From: an uncultured Alphaproteobacteria bacterium
Lineage (GTDB): Bacteria; Pseudomonadota; Alphaproteobacteria; Caulobacterales; Hyphomonadaceae
Assembly: GCA_903842595.1 (NCBI GenBank)
Contig: CAIMMO010000268.1
Location: 1 to 64,000, forward strand
Reading direction: 5' to 3'
Length of the DNA: 64,000 nucleotides
The position numbers and the translations under genes are program-made. Shown piece after piece: positions 18,390 through 26,567 of this stretch. Numbering within the stretch: position 1 is the first letter of the stretch; the number at the start of each line of letters is the position of its first letter. The notes below the pieces were generated by a model, which ran no database searches, had not been told where the DNA came from, and saw only the letters and a list, made by a program, of their open reading frames with translations.

Positions 18390-19550
18390 CTAGCCGTCGA
18401 GCCCCACCAGCGCACGCGCGAAGGCGTCAGCGCTGAAGGGGTGCAGGTCTTCGGCTTTCTCGCCGACGCCGACGAAGTGGATCGGGATGGCGTGTTGCTC
18501 GGCGATGGCGACGAGGACGCCGCCCTTCGCTGTGCCGTCGAGCTTGGTCATCACGAGGCCTGTGACGCCGGCCGTATTGCGGAAAGCCTCGACCTGGCCC
18601 AGCGCGTTCTGGCCAACTGTTGCGTCCAGGACAAGAAGCACGTCGTGCGGCGCGGTTGGATCGATCTTGCGGATGGCGCGGACGACTTTCGCGAGTTCGT
18701 CCATCAGCTGCGTCTTGTTCTGCAGGCGCCCGGCAGTGTCGATGAAGACGAGATCGAGGTTTTCCTTTTGCGCCATCTCGACGGCTTCGTAGGCGAGACC
18801 TGCAGCGTCGGCATTCTGTGGCTTGGACAGGAACCGGGCGCCGGCGCGGTCTGCCCACACGCGCAGCTGTTCCACGGCGGCGGCGCGGAAGGTGTCACCG
18901 GCTGCGAGGAGCACGGTTGCGCCCTGCGCGGAGAGTTTCGCGGCGACCTTGCCGATCGTGGTCGTCTTGCCCGAACCGTTGACGCCGACGAACAGGACGA
19001 TGCGCGGGCGTGGACCGTCGCTGAAATCGACGACCTTCTCTCGCGGCTTGAGGATGGCGGCGATCTCGGTTGCAAGCGCGGCCTTGATCTCCTCGCCGGA
19101 GACTTCGCGGTCGAAACGGTCTTTCGAGAACGCCCTGGCGATCCGCGCGGCGACCTTGGCGCCCATGTCGGAGGTGATCAGCAGCTCTTCCAGCTCCTCG
19201 AGCGCTTCGCGGTCGATCTTGCGTTTCGAGAGCCCGGCCAGACCCTCGGCGAGGCGCGAGGAGGAGCGTTTGAGACCTTCGCTGAGTTGTCGGAGGACGG
19301 ACGCGTCGCGGGCGGCCGCTTCCGCGGCGCGTTCAGCGGCAATGCGCTCGGCCGCCTTGCGGATGCCAAGCGGATCGTCGCCAAGGTCGGGCTCGGCTGC
19401 GATGGGTGCGTTGCCGAACAGTTGCTGATCGAGGCTGACGACCGGCTTGTCCAGCGCAGACGCCGGTGTCTCGCCCGGCTTGAGGGGCTCAACGGGCGTC
19501 TCGCCGGTTTTCGGATCCGGCTGTTTCTTCTTGCCCCACCAGAGGATCAT
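18390..19550 (-). CDS. ftsY: Signal recognition particle receptor FtsY
   Basis: A 386-residue SRP-receptor GTPase that docks ribosome-SRP complexes to the membrane. The N domain ('LEELEELLITSDMGAKVAAR') is followed by the G domain with 'GVNGSGKTTTIGKVA' (G1), 'VFIDTAGRLQNK' (G3) and 'TKLDGTAKGGVL' (G4). An acidic, Pro/Glu-rich A domain of about 60 residues precedes them. The start overlaps the mtaB stop by 4 nt. Confidence 0.97.
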   Translation of the reverse strand: MILWWGKKKQPDPKTGETPVEPLKPGETPASALDKPVVSLDQQLFGNAPIAAEPDLGDDPLGIRKAAERIAAERAAEAAARDASVLRQLSEGLKRSSSRLAEGLAGLSKRKIDREALEELEELLITSDMGAKVAARIARAFSKDRFDREVSGEEIKAALATEIAAILKPREKVVDFSDGPRPRIVLFVGVNGSGKTTTIGKVAAKLSAQGATVLLAAGDTFRAAAVEQLRVWADRAGARFLSKPQNADAAGLAYEAVEMAQKENLDLVFIDTAGRLQNKTQLMDELAKVVRAIRKIDPTAPHDVLLVLDATVGQNALGQVEAFRNTAGVTGLVMTKLDGTAKGGVLVAIAEQHAIPIHFVGVGEKAEDLHPFSADAFARALVGLDG

Positions 19551-20833
19551 GCCGGAACGCCTACCAGTTCGGTCGCGGTGCGCGAGACCAGATGGAAGAG
19601 GGCGGGGCGGCCTGGCTCGGGCGCGGCTCCTTCGAGTCTGACGGGCGCGAAGTTCGAGAGCCGGGCGCGATTGCCGGCCTCGACCAGCGCCATCGCGGTC
19701 TGGCCGACATGGCGGTCCAGGCGAAGGCCAAGGCGCTCGGCGCCTTTCTGGCGGAGGATCGCGGCGCGCGCCTTCACCACGTCGCGCGCAACCTGCGGCA
19801 TCTTCGCGGCGGGCGTCTGCGGGCGCGGCGAGTAGGGGAAGACGTGAAGATAGTCGATGCCGCAGTCGTCCACGCTGGCGAGCGTATTGGCAAACATGGC
19901 GTCGGTCTCGGTCGGGAAGCCAGCGATCAGGTCCGCGCCGAAGGCCATATCAGGGCGGGCGGCGCGCAGGCGGTGGCACAGGTTGATTGCATCGGCGCGC
20001 GAGTGGCGGCGCTTCATGCGCTTGAGGATCATGTCGTCGCCCGACTGGAAAGACAGATGCAGATGCGGCGCGATGCGTGGCTCGCTGGCGAGGAGATCGA
20101 ACAACGCCTCGTCGATCTCGATGGCGTCGATCGAGGACAGGCGCAGCTGCTTCAGGTCCGGGACGAGCTTCAGGATGCGGGCGATGAGGTTGCCGAGCTT
20201 CGGCGCGTTCGGCAGGTCGGCGCCCCAGGAAGTGAGATCGACGCCGGTGAGCACGATTTCATGATGTCCAGTGGCGACGAGCCGCCTCACCTGGTCCACG
20301 ACTTCGCCAGCAGGCACCGAGCGCGAGTTGCCGCGGCCATAGGGGATGATGCAGAAGGTGCAGCGGTGATCGCAACCGGTCTGCACCTGGACGAAGGCGC
20401 GGGCGCGGCCATCGAGGCCGTCGACCAGATGCGCCGCCGTCTCGCGTACCGACATGATATCGTTGACCTGCACGCGCGGCGCATCCGCCAGCAGGTCAAG
20501 GCCGGTGAAGGTCTCCGCTTTCATCTTCTCCGCATTGCCGATGACGCGGGAGACTTCGGGCATGGCGGCAAAGGACGCGGGGTCAATCTGCGCCGCGCAA
20601 CCGGTGACGATAATGGCAGCTGCAGGGCGCTCGCGCCGCGCGCGACGGATCGCCTGACGCGCCTGGCGGACGGCCTCGGCGGTGACGGCGCAGGTATTGA
20701 CGATGATGGCGTCCGACAGGCCTGCGGCCTCGGCGTGGCCGCGCATCACCTCTGATTCATAGGCGTTCAGCCGGCATCCCAGTGTGAGGATGTCGACAGA
20801 GGAATTGGCGAGGGTGGGGGCGCCGTCGGCCAT
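19547..20833 (-). CDS. mtaB: tRNA t6A37 methylthiotransferase MtaB
   Basis: A 428-residue radical-SAM enzyme that adds a methylthio group to t6A37 of tRNA. The N-terminal UPF0004 domain has three cluster cysteines ('TLGCRLNAYESE', 'NTCAVT', 'VTGCAAQ'). The radical-SAM CxxxCxxC motif is 'GCDHRCTFCIIPYGRG' (about residues 153-168). A short TRAM-like segment ends the protein. Pairing with ftsY is common in alphaproteobacteria. Confidence 0.95.
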   Translation of the reverse strand: MADGAPTLANSSVDILTLGCRLNAYESEVMRGHAEAAGLSDAIIVNTCAVTAEAVRQARQAIRRARRERPAAAIIVTGCAAQIDPASFAAMPEVSRVIGNAEKMKAETFTGLDLLADAPRVQVNDIMSVRETAAHLVDGLDGRARAFVQVQTGCDHRCTFCIIPYGRGNSRSVPAGEVVDQVRRLVATGHHEIVLTGVDLTSWGADLPNAPKLGNLIARILKLVPDLKQLRLSSIDAIEIDEALFDLLASEPRIAPHLHLSFQSGDDMILKRMKRRHSRADAINLCHRLRAARPDMAFGADLIAGFPTETDAMFANTLASVDDCGIDYLHVFPYSPRPQTPAAKMPQVARDVVKARAAILRQKGAERLGLRLDRHVGQTAMALVEAGNRARLSNFAPVRLEGAAPEPGRPALFHLVSRTATELVGVPA

Positions 20834-20886
20834 GGCGGGGACATAGGCCGACAGGTCGCGGTTGTCACGCGCCCAGGGTCACGCGG

Positions 20887-21369
20887 TCAGGCTTTGGGCG
20901 GAACCGGATAGTCGATGCCGCCGAGCCTGTTGAGGAGCTGGGCCAGCTGCAGCGCTTCAGCGTCGCCGATTCGCTTCATCGCCTCCTCCATCGCCGGCGC
21001 GTAGACGGTCCACATCCGTTTACGCATCTCGTAGCCTTCGGGCGTGGGCTCCAGCAGATGGCCGCGCTTGTCTTCAGGGCAGGCGATGCGTTGCACCAGC
21101 CCTTCCTCTTCCATGCGGTCGACCAGCCGCGAAAGCTGGTAGGGCATGATGAAGAGCGGGATGGCCAGGTCTTTCGGCCGGGTCGGCTTTGCGGCGCGCT
21201 CGAGCTCCCACAGCACGGTGTACCATGTGATGTCGGGGAGCCTGGCGTTCTTCAGGGCCAGCGCCACGTCTTCGCGAATGGCCTGCGACACGCGCCCAAG
21301 CGCAATCCAGGCCCTCTGGATGGGATCTGAAGGAATCCTCGCAGGTTCCTTTAGCTGAGTTTGTTGCAT
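20887..21369 (-). CDS. MarR-family regulator, divergent from an FMN reductase
   Basis: A 160-residue winged-helix regulator: 'LPDITWYTVLWELERA' precedes the recognition region 'LFIMPYQLSRLVDRMEEEGLV' and the wing 'CPEDKRGHLLEPTPEGYE'. The ORF track begins at a TTG (21378); the ATG at 21369 is the more usual start. An AGGAGG at 21386-21381 lies 11 nt before that ATG and 5 nt before another TTG at 21375, so the exact start is unsure. Two palindromes, one covering the start codon and one beside the ribosome-binding site, suggest autorepression and control of the divergent reductase. Confidence 0.9.
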   Translation of the reverse strand: MQQTQLKEPARIPSDPIQRAWIALGRVSQAIREDVALALKNARLPDITWYTVLWELERAAKPTRPKDLAIPLFIMPYQLSRLVDRMEEEGLVQRIACPEDKRGHLLEPTPEGYEMRKRMWTVYAPAMEEAMKRIGDAEALQLAQLLNRLGGIDYPVPPKA

Positions 21370-21378
21370 TCGCAACAA
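21361..21378. promoter_or_regulatory. Operator palindrome 1 (MarR type)
   Basis: TTGTTGC-ATTC-GCAACAA is an 18-bp inverted repeat with perfect 7-bp arms. It overlaps the start codon of the marR-like gene. It shares 15 of 16 core bases with palindrome 2, whose centre is 26 bp away. Confidence 0.75.
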
Positions 21379-21387
21379 TGCCTCCTA

Positions 21388-21403
21388 TGTTGCATTTGCA
21401 ACA
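21388..21403. promoter_or_regulatory. Operator palindrome 2 (MarR type)
   Basis: TGTTGC-ATTT-GCAACA is a 16-bp inverted repeat with perfect 6-bp arms, in the short gap between the regulator and the FMN-reductase gene. Paired near-identical palindromes next to a MarR gene are the expected layout of its own operators. Confidence 0.75.
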
Positions 21404-21479
21404 AATGAGTGGGGCCAGCCATTTTGCCAATGGCCAAACCGGAATTTCCCAAGCCCCTCAGCTGGAAAGGGACACTGCC

Positions 21480-22043
21480 ATGACCCGTACAATCGCGACA
21501 ATCGTTGGCTCGCTCCGGGCGAACTCGAATTCCGAACGCATCGCCCGGGCGATTGCTGCCGAAGCGCCCAAGGATATGAGCTTCGACATTGTGACCATCG
21601 GAGATCTGCCGCTCTACAACCCCGATCTCGATGCTCCGACCCCGCCAGCCGCCTGGACGGCCTTCCGCTCACGGATCAAATCGGCCGACGCAGCGCTGTT
21701 TGTCACGCCCGAGTACAACCGCTCCGTGCCCGGAGCGCTGAAGAATGCGATCGATGTCGGCTCGCGGCCATATGGCCAGAGCGCCTTTGCAGGCAAGCCG
21801 GCAGCGGTGGTCTCCTCGTCGATGGGCCCGATCTCGGGCTTCGGCGCCAACCATCACCTGCGTCAGTCGCTCGCCTTCCTCGACATGCCCACGCTGCAAC
21901 AGCCGGAAGTCTACCTCGGCGGCGTCAATGACGGCTGGTTCGGCGCCGATGGCCGACTGACCAGGGACGACACGCGCGCCTTCATCGGCAAGTTCGGGCA
22001 GGCATTCGCCGCCTGGATCGAACGCACAGCGCCGAGCAGATAA
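21480..22043 (+). CDS. NADPH-dependent FMN reductase family protein
   Basis: A 187-residue flavodoxin-like protein. 'TIVGSLRANSNSERIARAI' is the FMN phosphate-binding loop of the FMN_red family, and 'LFVTPEYNRSVPGALKNAIDVGSR' is the second conserved segment, as in quinone/chromate reductases and azoreductases. It probably reduces FMN, quinones or similar electrophiles with NAD(P)H. The ORF begins at 21378 inside the operator; the ATG at 21480, after GGAAAGGGACACTGCC, gives the family-standard start. It is probably controlled by the divergent MarR protein. Confidence 0.93.
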   Translation: MTRTIATIVGSLRANSNSERIARAIAAEAPKDMSFDIVTIGDLPLYNPDLDAPTPPAAWTAFRSRIKSADAALFVTPEYNRSVPGALKNAIDVGSRPYGQSAFAGKPAAVVSSSMGPISGFGANHHLRQSLAFLDMPTLQQPEVYLGGVNDGWFGADGRLTRDDTRAFIGKFGQAFAAWIERTAPSR

Positions 22044-22077
22044 GCTTCAGGCGCCGCCGCGGAGGCGGAGGTCAGAC

Positions 22078-22110
22078 TGCGGGGCAGGCGCAAGCCAGCC
22101 CCGCATTTCT
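22078..22110 (+). terminator. Hairpin terminator between convergent genes
   Basis: TGCGGGGC-a-GGC-GCAA-GCC-a-GCCCCGCA forms an 8+3 bp stem with one A/A mismatch and a GCAA tetraloop, followed by TTTCT. It lies between the stops of the FMN reductase and the DUF2145 gene and could serve both. Confidence 0.7.
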
Positions 22111-22114
22111 GCGT

Positions 22115-22951
22115 TCAGGAGGAGGATGGCCGGCGGCGCAGGATATACGCCTCTTTCAGCAGGCCGTTGTCCCTCATGAAGGCCGCCATCGATTCGTAGG
22201 TGGCGGTGATGATCGTGCTGCCCTGGTCGTCGGTCTTGATACGGTCCTCGGCCAGCGGCGCGAGGAAGCGCTCGATCAGCGAGGTTTTGACTTTGGTCGG
22301 CCTGAAATGCTGTTTCAGGTTGGCCTTGATCTGCGCCATGTCGGCCGTCTCCCACGCTGCCGCCGCGATGATGTCGAGCATGAACTCCGTGCAGTTCTGA
22401 TACCTTATGTCGTGCGGGTTGGAGACAAGCGAATAGGCCTCGATGTGCAGCGCGCGATACGTCGGGCTGTCCATGATGGAAAGAATGCGCCGCTGCATTT
22501 CTGCCGTCGGCACGATCACCGCAATATCGTCGACCGCGCTTGGCGCCACGAAGTCGATCGGAAAGTCCTGATGCAGGTAGGACTTGTCCATCGCCAGCGT
22601 CTTCCCGTCGCCGTGGTAGAGATTGTAGACGGCGTAGCCGTTGATCACGCGGCCATCGTCAAGGCTGATCGGCACGAAGGTCCAGAAGGCGCCATGCGTG
22701 TAGGAGATGCCGTCGGGCAGCATGTCCCGCGTCTCTCCTGTGCGAAACACAATGGCGAGGCGCGTGCCTCTGTCGGCGAGGTCACGTTCGACCTGTTTCG
22801 AGAACGCAGCCGCCTGCTCAGCGGTGAGATGACTGGCCGGAGCCCCTCGGGCGCTGAAGCCGCCGCCGCCGGCCGTTGTGGAGCCTCCGCCTGCGCTGGC
22901 GCATGCAGCAAGGCTGAGCGCCGCGACACCGGCGATGAGAGAGCGCATCAC
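22115..22951 (-). CDS. DUF2145 lipoprotein
   Basis: A 278-residue protein with a lipoprotein signal peptide ('AGVAALSLAACASAG', lipobox Cys near residue 17). The mature part matches DUF2145 by 'DGISYTHGAFWTFVPI', 'GYAVYNLYHGDGKTLAMDKSYL' (segment) and 'RYQNCTEFMLDIIAAAAWE'. The conserved Asn-Cys and His residues resemble a papain-like/NlpC-type fold, but this is only a suggestion. It overlaps the preceding small secreted gene by 4 nt, so the two are one transcript. Confidence 0.82.
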   Translation of the reverse strand: MMRSLIAGVAALSLAACASAGGGSTTAGGGGFSARGAPASHLTAEQAAAFSKQVERDLADRGTRLAIVFRTGETRDMLPDGISYTHGAFWTFVPISLDDGRVINGYAVYNLYHGDGKTLAMDKSYLHQDFPIDFVAPSAVDDIAVIVPTAEMQRRILSIMDSPTYRALHIEAYSLVSNPHDIRYQNCTEFMLDIIAAAAWETADMAQIKANLKQHFRPTKVKTSLIERFLAPLAEDRIKTDDQGSTIITATYESMAAFMRDNGLLKEAYILRRRPSSS

Positions 22952-23343
22952 TGGGCCGGCGTGGAGGGCACGACGGGAGCCGGCTGCGCTTGTCGCTGCC
23001 TCTGCCGGCCGACGACCACGTCGTCTGTGATGGTGAGCGGCGCGTTCGAGAAATCGACAACAGCCCTCGCAGCGTCAGTGACGTCAGCCGCGCCCGCGCT
23101 GAAGCCGTCTGCGATGCCGTCCTGGCCGGACGCACGCGCGGCAATGCCGACAGCGCCAGAGGCAAGGGCTGCGCCGCCCAGCGGGATCGAGACAACACCG
23201 GAGCTGGCCCTGAGACCGCTCTCGCCGATGGCGCCGGCGGCGATGCTCGTCTGCCTCGAGGCGGCCGAAGCATTCTGGGAGAATTGAGCGTGGGCGGCAG
23301 GCGAGATGGCCATCAGAGTGGCCGCAGTCAGAACCAGGCGCAT
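22948..23343 (-). CDS. Small secreted Ala/Gly-rich protein, unknown
   Basis: A 131-residue protein with a clear signal peptide ('LTAATLMAISPAAHA', cleavage near residue 19). The mature part is rich in Ala, Gly and Ser, probably with one hydrophobic stretch near residues 50-68, and ends in a Gln/Pro-rich tail. No family was recognised. GAAGGG lies 6 nt before the ATG. It is followed by the overlapping DUF2145 gene, suggesting a paired envelope function. Confidence 0.75.
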   Translation of the reverse strand: MRLVLTAATLMAISPAAHAQFSQNASAASRQTSIAAGAIGESGLRASSGVVSIPLGGAALASGAVGIAARASGQDGIADGFSAGAADVTDAARAVVDFSNAPLTITDDVVVGRQRQRQAQPAPVVPSTPAQ

Positions 23344-23406
23344 TGGAATTCCCTTCGCTGATTGACAGTGTCTAATTATCGGGGAAATCGGGCGTCAATG
23401 GGGCAG

Positions 23407-23422
23407 ATTACACTGCTGTAAT
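23407..23422. promoter_or_regulatory. Inverted repeat upstream of the secreted-protein/DUF2145 operon
   Basis: ATTACA-CTGC-TGTAAT is a perfect 16-bp inverted repeat about 64-79 bp upstream of the secreted-protein start and within the gap to the next gene. It could be a regulator-binding site; no adjacent regulator gene identifies the binder. Confidence 0.4.
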
Positions 23423-23452
23423 GGATGTTCTCGGGCAGCTGCACTGACGCCG

Positions 23453-23716
23453 TCAGGTCAGGCGGTCGGTATTTTTCCTTTGCCCGTCATCGTCGCCATC
23501 ATCCTCGTCTTCAGCGACGTGCTCGCGACGCGCTTCCTCAAGATGCCGCGTGCCGGGGTCAGTGAAGCCGAAGCCAGTGAGAACGTCCCCGCCGCTGCTC
23601 TTCGATTTCACCTTGCGCCAGTAGATCCAGCCGCGCGCCTCCATCCAGAGCAAGAGGCGGTCGAGCGCGATCAGCGCGATGGCGATGCCGGCGATCCAGA
23701 GTGCAATGTCGAGCAT
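23453..23716 (-). CDS. Small membrane-anchored protein, unknown
   Basis: An 87-residue protein with one N-terminal membrane helix ('IALWIAGIAIALIALDRLLL'), a short basic aromatic segment ('ARGWIYWRKVKSKS') and a very acidic C-terminal region ('AEDEDDGDDDG'). No family was recognised. The ATG lies 2 nt after a perfect 13-bp hairpin whose 3' arm contains the only good ribosome-binding site (GGGAGG), so translation is probably limited by that structure. Confidence 0.7.
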   Translation of the reverse strand: MLDIALWIAGIAIALIALDRLLLWMEARGWIYWRKVKSKSSGGDVLTGFGFTDPGTRHLEEARREHVAEDEDDGDDDGQRKNTDRLT

Positions 23717-23718
23717 GC

Positions 23719-23750
23719 GGCGCCTCCCATCCGCAAAGATGGGAGGCGCC
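23719..23750 (-). promoter_or_regulatory. Hairpin that sequesters the RBS of the 23453-23716 gene
   Basis: GGCGCCTCCCATC and GATGGGAGGCGCC form a perfect 13-bp stem with a 6-nt loop. Read on the minus strand it begins 11 nt after the stop of the molybdenum-oxidoreductase gene, has no T-tract, and ends 2 nt before the next ATG, with GGGAGG inside its 3' arm. It may act as mRNA end protection for the upstream gene and as a translation block for the downstream one. Confidence 0.7.
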
Positions 23751-23761
23751 AGAATGTTTCG

Positions 23762-25936
23762 CTAGGCTTTCGTGCCGAGCGGCAGTTTCGCATAGGTCTT
23801 GCCGGTGGCGGCAAGCAAAGCGTTGGCGACGGCGGGGCCGATTGGCGGGACACCGGGCTCGCCCACGCCTGATGGCGGCTCGCTCGAGGGCACGATGAAC
23901 ACCTCCACCTTCGGCATCTGCGCCATGCGCATCACGCTATAGTCGAAGAAGTTCGTCTGCACCGGCGCGCCATCCTTCAGTGTCACAGCCTCGCCCAGGA
24001 TGGACGACAGGCCATAGCCGATGCCGCCCTCCATCTGCGCGCGCACGATGTCGGGATTGATGACGATGCCGCAGTCGACGGCGCAAACAACGCGATCGAC
24101 GTGGAACGTGCCATCGTCCTTGACCGAGACCTCGGCCACCTCAGCCACATAGGACGAGAAGGAGTGGTGCACGGCGATGCCGCGGAATTTTCCGGCGGGC
24201 AGGGGCGTGTCCCAGCCGGCTTTTTCAGCGGCAAGGTTCAGCACGCCGAGCAGGCGCGGATGCGCAGCCAGCAGTTCGCGGCGGTAGGCCACCGGATCCT
24301 TGCCGAGCTTCTTCGCTGCCACGTCGAAGAAGTGCTCCTTGGCATAGGCGGTGTGAGTGTGACCCACCGAGCGCCACCACAGCACGCTCACCGGCGAGGT
24401 CGGCCAGTGAACGTCAGCGGTGATGTTGGAAATCGCATAGGGAATGTCGAACCCGCCCTCGATCGAGGAAAGGTCAGCTGCACCTGCTGGCATGAAGGGT
24501 GTGCCCGCCATGATCGACTGGATCGCCGTGCGGTCGCCCCAGGCCTCGATCGCGTCCCTGTTGAGACGCGCCGTCATGCGGTGCAAGGCCATCGGGCGAT
24601 ACTTGCCCGAGCGGATATCATCTTCGCGCGTCCACATCAGCTTCAGCGGCGCCTTGCCGTTGATGGCCTTGGCGATCTGGGTCGCTTCCATCATCAGATC
24701 GGCGTCCTGCGTCGCACGGCGACCGAACGAGCCGCCAGCCAGCATGGTGACGATGCTGACCTGCTCCGGCTTGAGGCCCAGCACGGCGACGGCGGCGCCC
24801 TTGTCGGCCGTCGGCATCTGCGAGCCGGAGTGGATCACTGCGGCTTCGCCGGGCTTGTATTCGACGACGCAGTTCAGCGGCTCCATCGGCGCGTGGGCGA
24901 GGTAGGGGAATTCGAAGTCGGCGGTGATGACTTCGCCCGCGCCGCGCAGCGCGGCGGCGCCTGCGCCTTCCTTGCGGGCGTCGTGACCGGCCTTGGCCAG
25001 CAGCTTCTTGTAGTCAGCGAAGATCTGGTCGCTCGAGCGGGTCTCGGCTGCGGAATCGTCCCAGGTGATCTTCAGCGCGTCGCGGCCTTTCTTTGCCGCC
25101 CAGAAATCAGTGGCGACAACAGCAACGCCGTTCGAGATCTGCACGACATCGGTGACGCCCTTGACAGCCTTGGCCGCCGTGTCGTCGAAACTCGCGACCT
25201 TGCCGCCGAATTTCGGGCTGCGGGCAAGGAGCGCTGTGAGCGTGCCTTCGGGGTGATAATCGAGCGCGTATTGCGCGCGCGCACTGACCTTGTCGGCGCT
25301 GTCGAGGCGGCCGAAGCCCTTCGATGAGTCACGCTCCTTGCCGATGAATTCGTAGGCTGTAGCGTCCTTGTACTGCAGCCTCGCCGCATCGGGAGGCGTG
25401 ATCTTCGCGGCTTCCGCGGCGAGTTCACCATAGGAGGCGGACTTGCCACCGGCTTCCGCCTTGCCCTTCACGAGCAGGACGTCGGACGCATCGACGCCGA
25501 ACTTCGCAGCGGCCGCCTGGCGCAGCATTTCGCGGGCGCTGGCGCCTGCGGCGCGCAGCTGGGCCCAGGACGAGAAAATCGCGGTGGAGCCGCCGGTTCC
25601 CATCACGCCGCCGAAAGCCGGGTTGCCGTACTTCGCGTCGTCAGCCGGCGAGTGCTCGAAGCGCATCTGGCTCCAGTCAGCATCGATCTCTTCGGCGACG
25701 ATGGTCGTGAGGCCGGTCGAGACGCCCTGACCGAACTCGATATGGCGCAGATAGACGGTGATCGTGTTGTCCGAGCCGATGCGCACATAGTCACCAAGCG
25801 CGGTCTGCGTAACCGGACCGGCGGCAGCTGTCGTGGTGTTTCCGGCCGAGCAGCCGACGGCAAAACCGGCGGCGCCAAGGCCCATGACCGTCAGCACGAG
25901 ACGGCGCGAGGGGGAGAAGGTTGCGGTGTCAGCCAT
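23762..25936 (-). CDS. Molybdopterin-binding oxidoreductase large subunit (IorB-like)
   Basis: A 724-residue xanthine-oxidase-family protein of the isoquinoline 1-oxidoreductase beta type. The N-terminus has a twin-arginine signal with lipobox-like Cys ('[21 protein letters not shown]'), so it is probably exported folded with its cofactor. Family markers are '[15 protein letters not shown]', '[17 protein letters not shown]', '[15 protein letters not shown]' and the C-terminal '[21 protein letters not shown]', which contains the active-site Glu. The ORF track runs on to 26227 by overlapping the [2Fe-2S] gene; the ATG at 25936 lies 5 nt after that gene. It probably oxidises an aldehyde or N-heterocycle. 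Confidence 0.92.
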   Translation of the reverse strand: MADTATFSPSRRLVLTVMGLGAAGFAVGCSAGNTTTAAAGPVTQTALGDYVRIGSDNTITVYLRHIEFGQGVSTGLTTIVAEEIDADWSQMRFEHSPADDAKYGNPAFGGVMGTGGSTAIFSSWAQLRAAGASAREMLRQAAAAKFGVDASDVLLVKGKAEAGGKSASYGELAAEAAKITPPDAARLQYKDATAYEFIGKERDSSKGFGRLDSADKVSARAQYALDYHPEGTLTALLARSPKFGGKVASFDDTAAKAVKGVTDVVQISNGVAVVATDFWAAKKGRDALKITWDDSAAETRSSDQIFADYKKLLAKAGHDARKEGAGAAALRGAGEVITADFEFPYLAHAPMEPLNCVVEYKPGEAAVIHSGSQMPTADKGAAVAVLGLKPEQVSIVTMLAGGSFGRRATQDADLMMEATQIAKAINGKAPLKLMWTREDDIRSGKYRPMALHRMTARLNRDAIEAWGDRTAIQSIMAGTPFMPAGAADLSSIEGGFDIPYAISNITADVHWPTSPVSVLWWRSVGHTHTAYAKEHFFDVAAKKLGKDPVAYRRELLAAHPRLLGVLNLAAEKAGWDTPLPAGKFRGIAVHHSFSSYVAEVAEVSVKDDGTFHVDRVVCAVDCGIVINPDIVRAQMEGGIGYGLSSILGEAVTLKDGAPVQTNFFDYSVMRMAQMPKVEVFIVPSSEPPSGVGEPGVPPIGPAVANALLAATGKTYAKLPLGTKA

Positions 25937-25941
25937 GTCGA

Positions 25942-26394
25942 TTACCCCATGATCTCGGAGGCGCGCGCAACGGCGCCACGGATGCGGTGATAGGTGGCGC
26001 AGCGGCAGATGTTGGAATTCATGCCGTCGGTGATCTGCTGTTCGGAGGGCTTGGGCGTCGCAGTGAGGAGCGCCGCGGCAGCCAGCATCTGGCCCGACTG
26101 GCACCAGCCGCACTGCACGACGTCGAGTTCCTGCCAGGCGGCCTGAACAGCCTTGCCAGCGGGCGTATCGAGACCTTCGATCGTGGTGATCTTCTTGCCG
26201 GCGAGCGAGGCGGCCGGTGTCATGCACGCGCGTGTGGGCTCGCCGTCCACGAGGACCGTGCAGGCGCCGCAGGCGGCGACGCCGCAGCCGAACTTCGTGC
26301 CGGTAAGTTTCAGGTCCTCACGCAGGTACCAGAGCAGGGGGCGATCTTCCTCGCCCGTATATTCCTGTTCCTTGCCGTTGATCGTCAGCTTCAT
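25942..26394 (-). CDS. [2Fe-2S] oxidoreductase small subunit (IorA-like)
   Basis: A 150-residue protein with the plant-ferredoxin-type cluster ('FGCGVAACGACTVLVDGE') and the second helical-domain cluster ('CGWCQSGQ' and 'NICRCATYHRIR'). It carries electrons from the molybdenum site of the following large subunit to an outside acceptor. No cytochrome c subunit gene is adjacent, though many such pairs have one. No export signal is seen, so co-export with the Tat-tagged partner is likely. Two inverted repeats lie upstream. Confidence 0.94.
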   Translation of the reverse strand: MKLTINGKEQEYTGEEDRPLLWYLREDLKLTGTKFGCGVAACGACTVLVDGEPTRACMTPAASLAGKKITTIEGLDTPAGKAVQAAWQELDVVQCGWCQSGQMLAAAALLTATPKPSEQQITDGMNSNICRCATYHRIRGAVARASEIMG

Positions 26395-26410
26395 GGCAAT
26401 CCTCCGCCGT

Positions 26411-26425
26411 CAGCCTCTGAGGCTG
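26411..26425. promoter_or_regulatory. Palindrome just upstream of the iorA-like start
   Basis: CAGCCTC-T-GAGGCTG is a perfect 7-bp-arm palindrome centred about 24 bp before the ATG of the [2Fe-2S] subunit. It could be an operator or an mRNA leader hairpin. Confidence 0.4.
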
Positions 26426-26464
26426 CTGATAGAAATCCGCGGCGCTCTTGCGCCGTCCCGTTCG

Positions 26465-26498
26465 CTTCCATGTGAGTGGATGCTCACATTTATGGAAG
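26465..26498. promoter_or_regulatory. Long inverted repeat upstream of the iorAB-like operon
   Basis: CTTCCA-TGTGAG-TGGATG-CTCACA-TTTA-TGGAAG pairs 6+6 bp with a 4-nt bulge; the inner ATGTGAG/CTCACAT arms are perfect. It sits 71-104 bp upstream of the iorA-like start, a typical place for a TetR- or AraC-type operator. Confidence 0.5.
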
Positions 26499-26567
26499 TA
26501 GCCGGACGCAACTGATCACGCCTGTGATACGAAAGCGATATGTCCCACGAACTACAGCGGCGCTCGC

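Noticed and set aside
16818-19835. A 1,005-residue plus-strand ORF
   Set aside because: It lies antisense to ftsY and the EamA transporter and over part of the glycosidase. Its composition is Arg/Gly/Ala/His-rich and it shows no family motif, while the genes it overlaps have clear domains. It is a GC-rich shadow frame.
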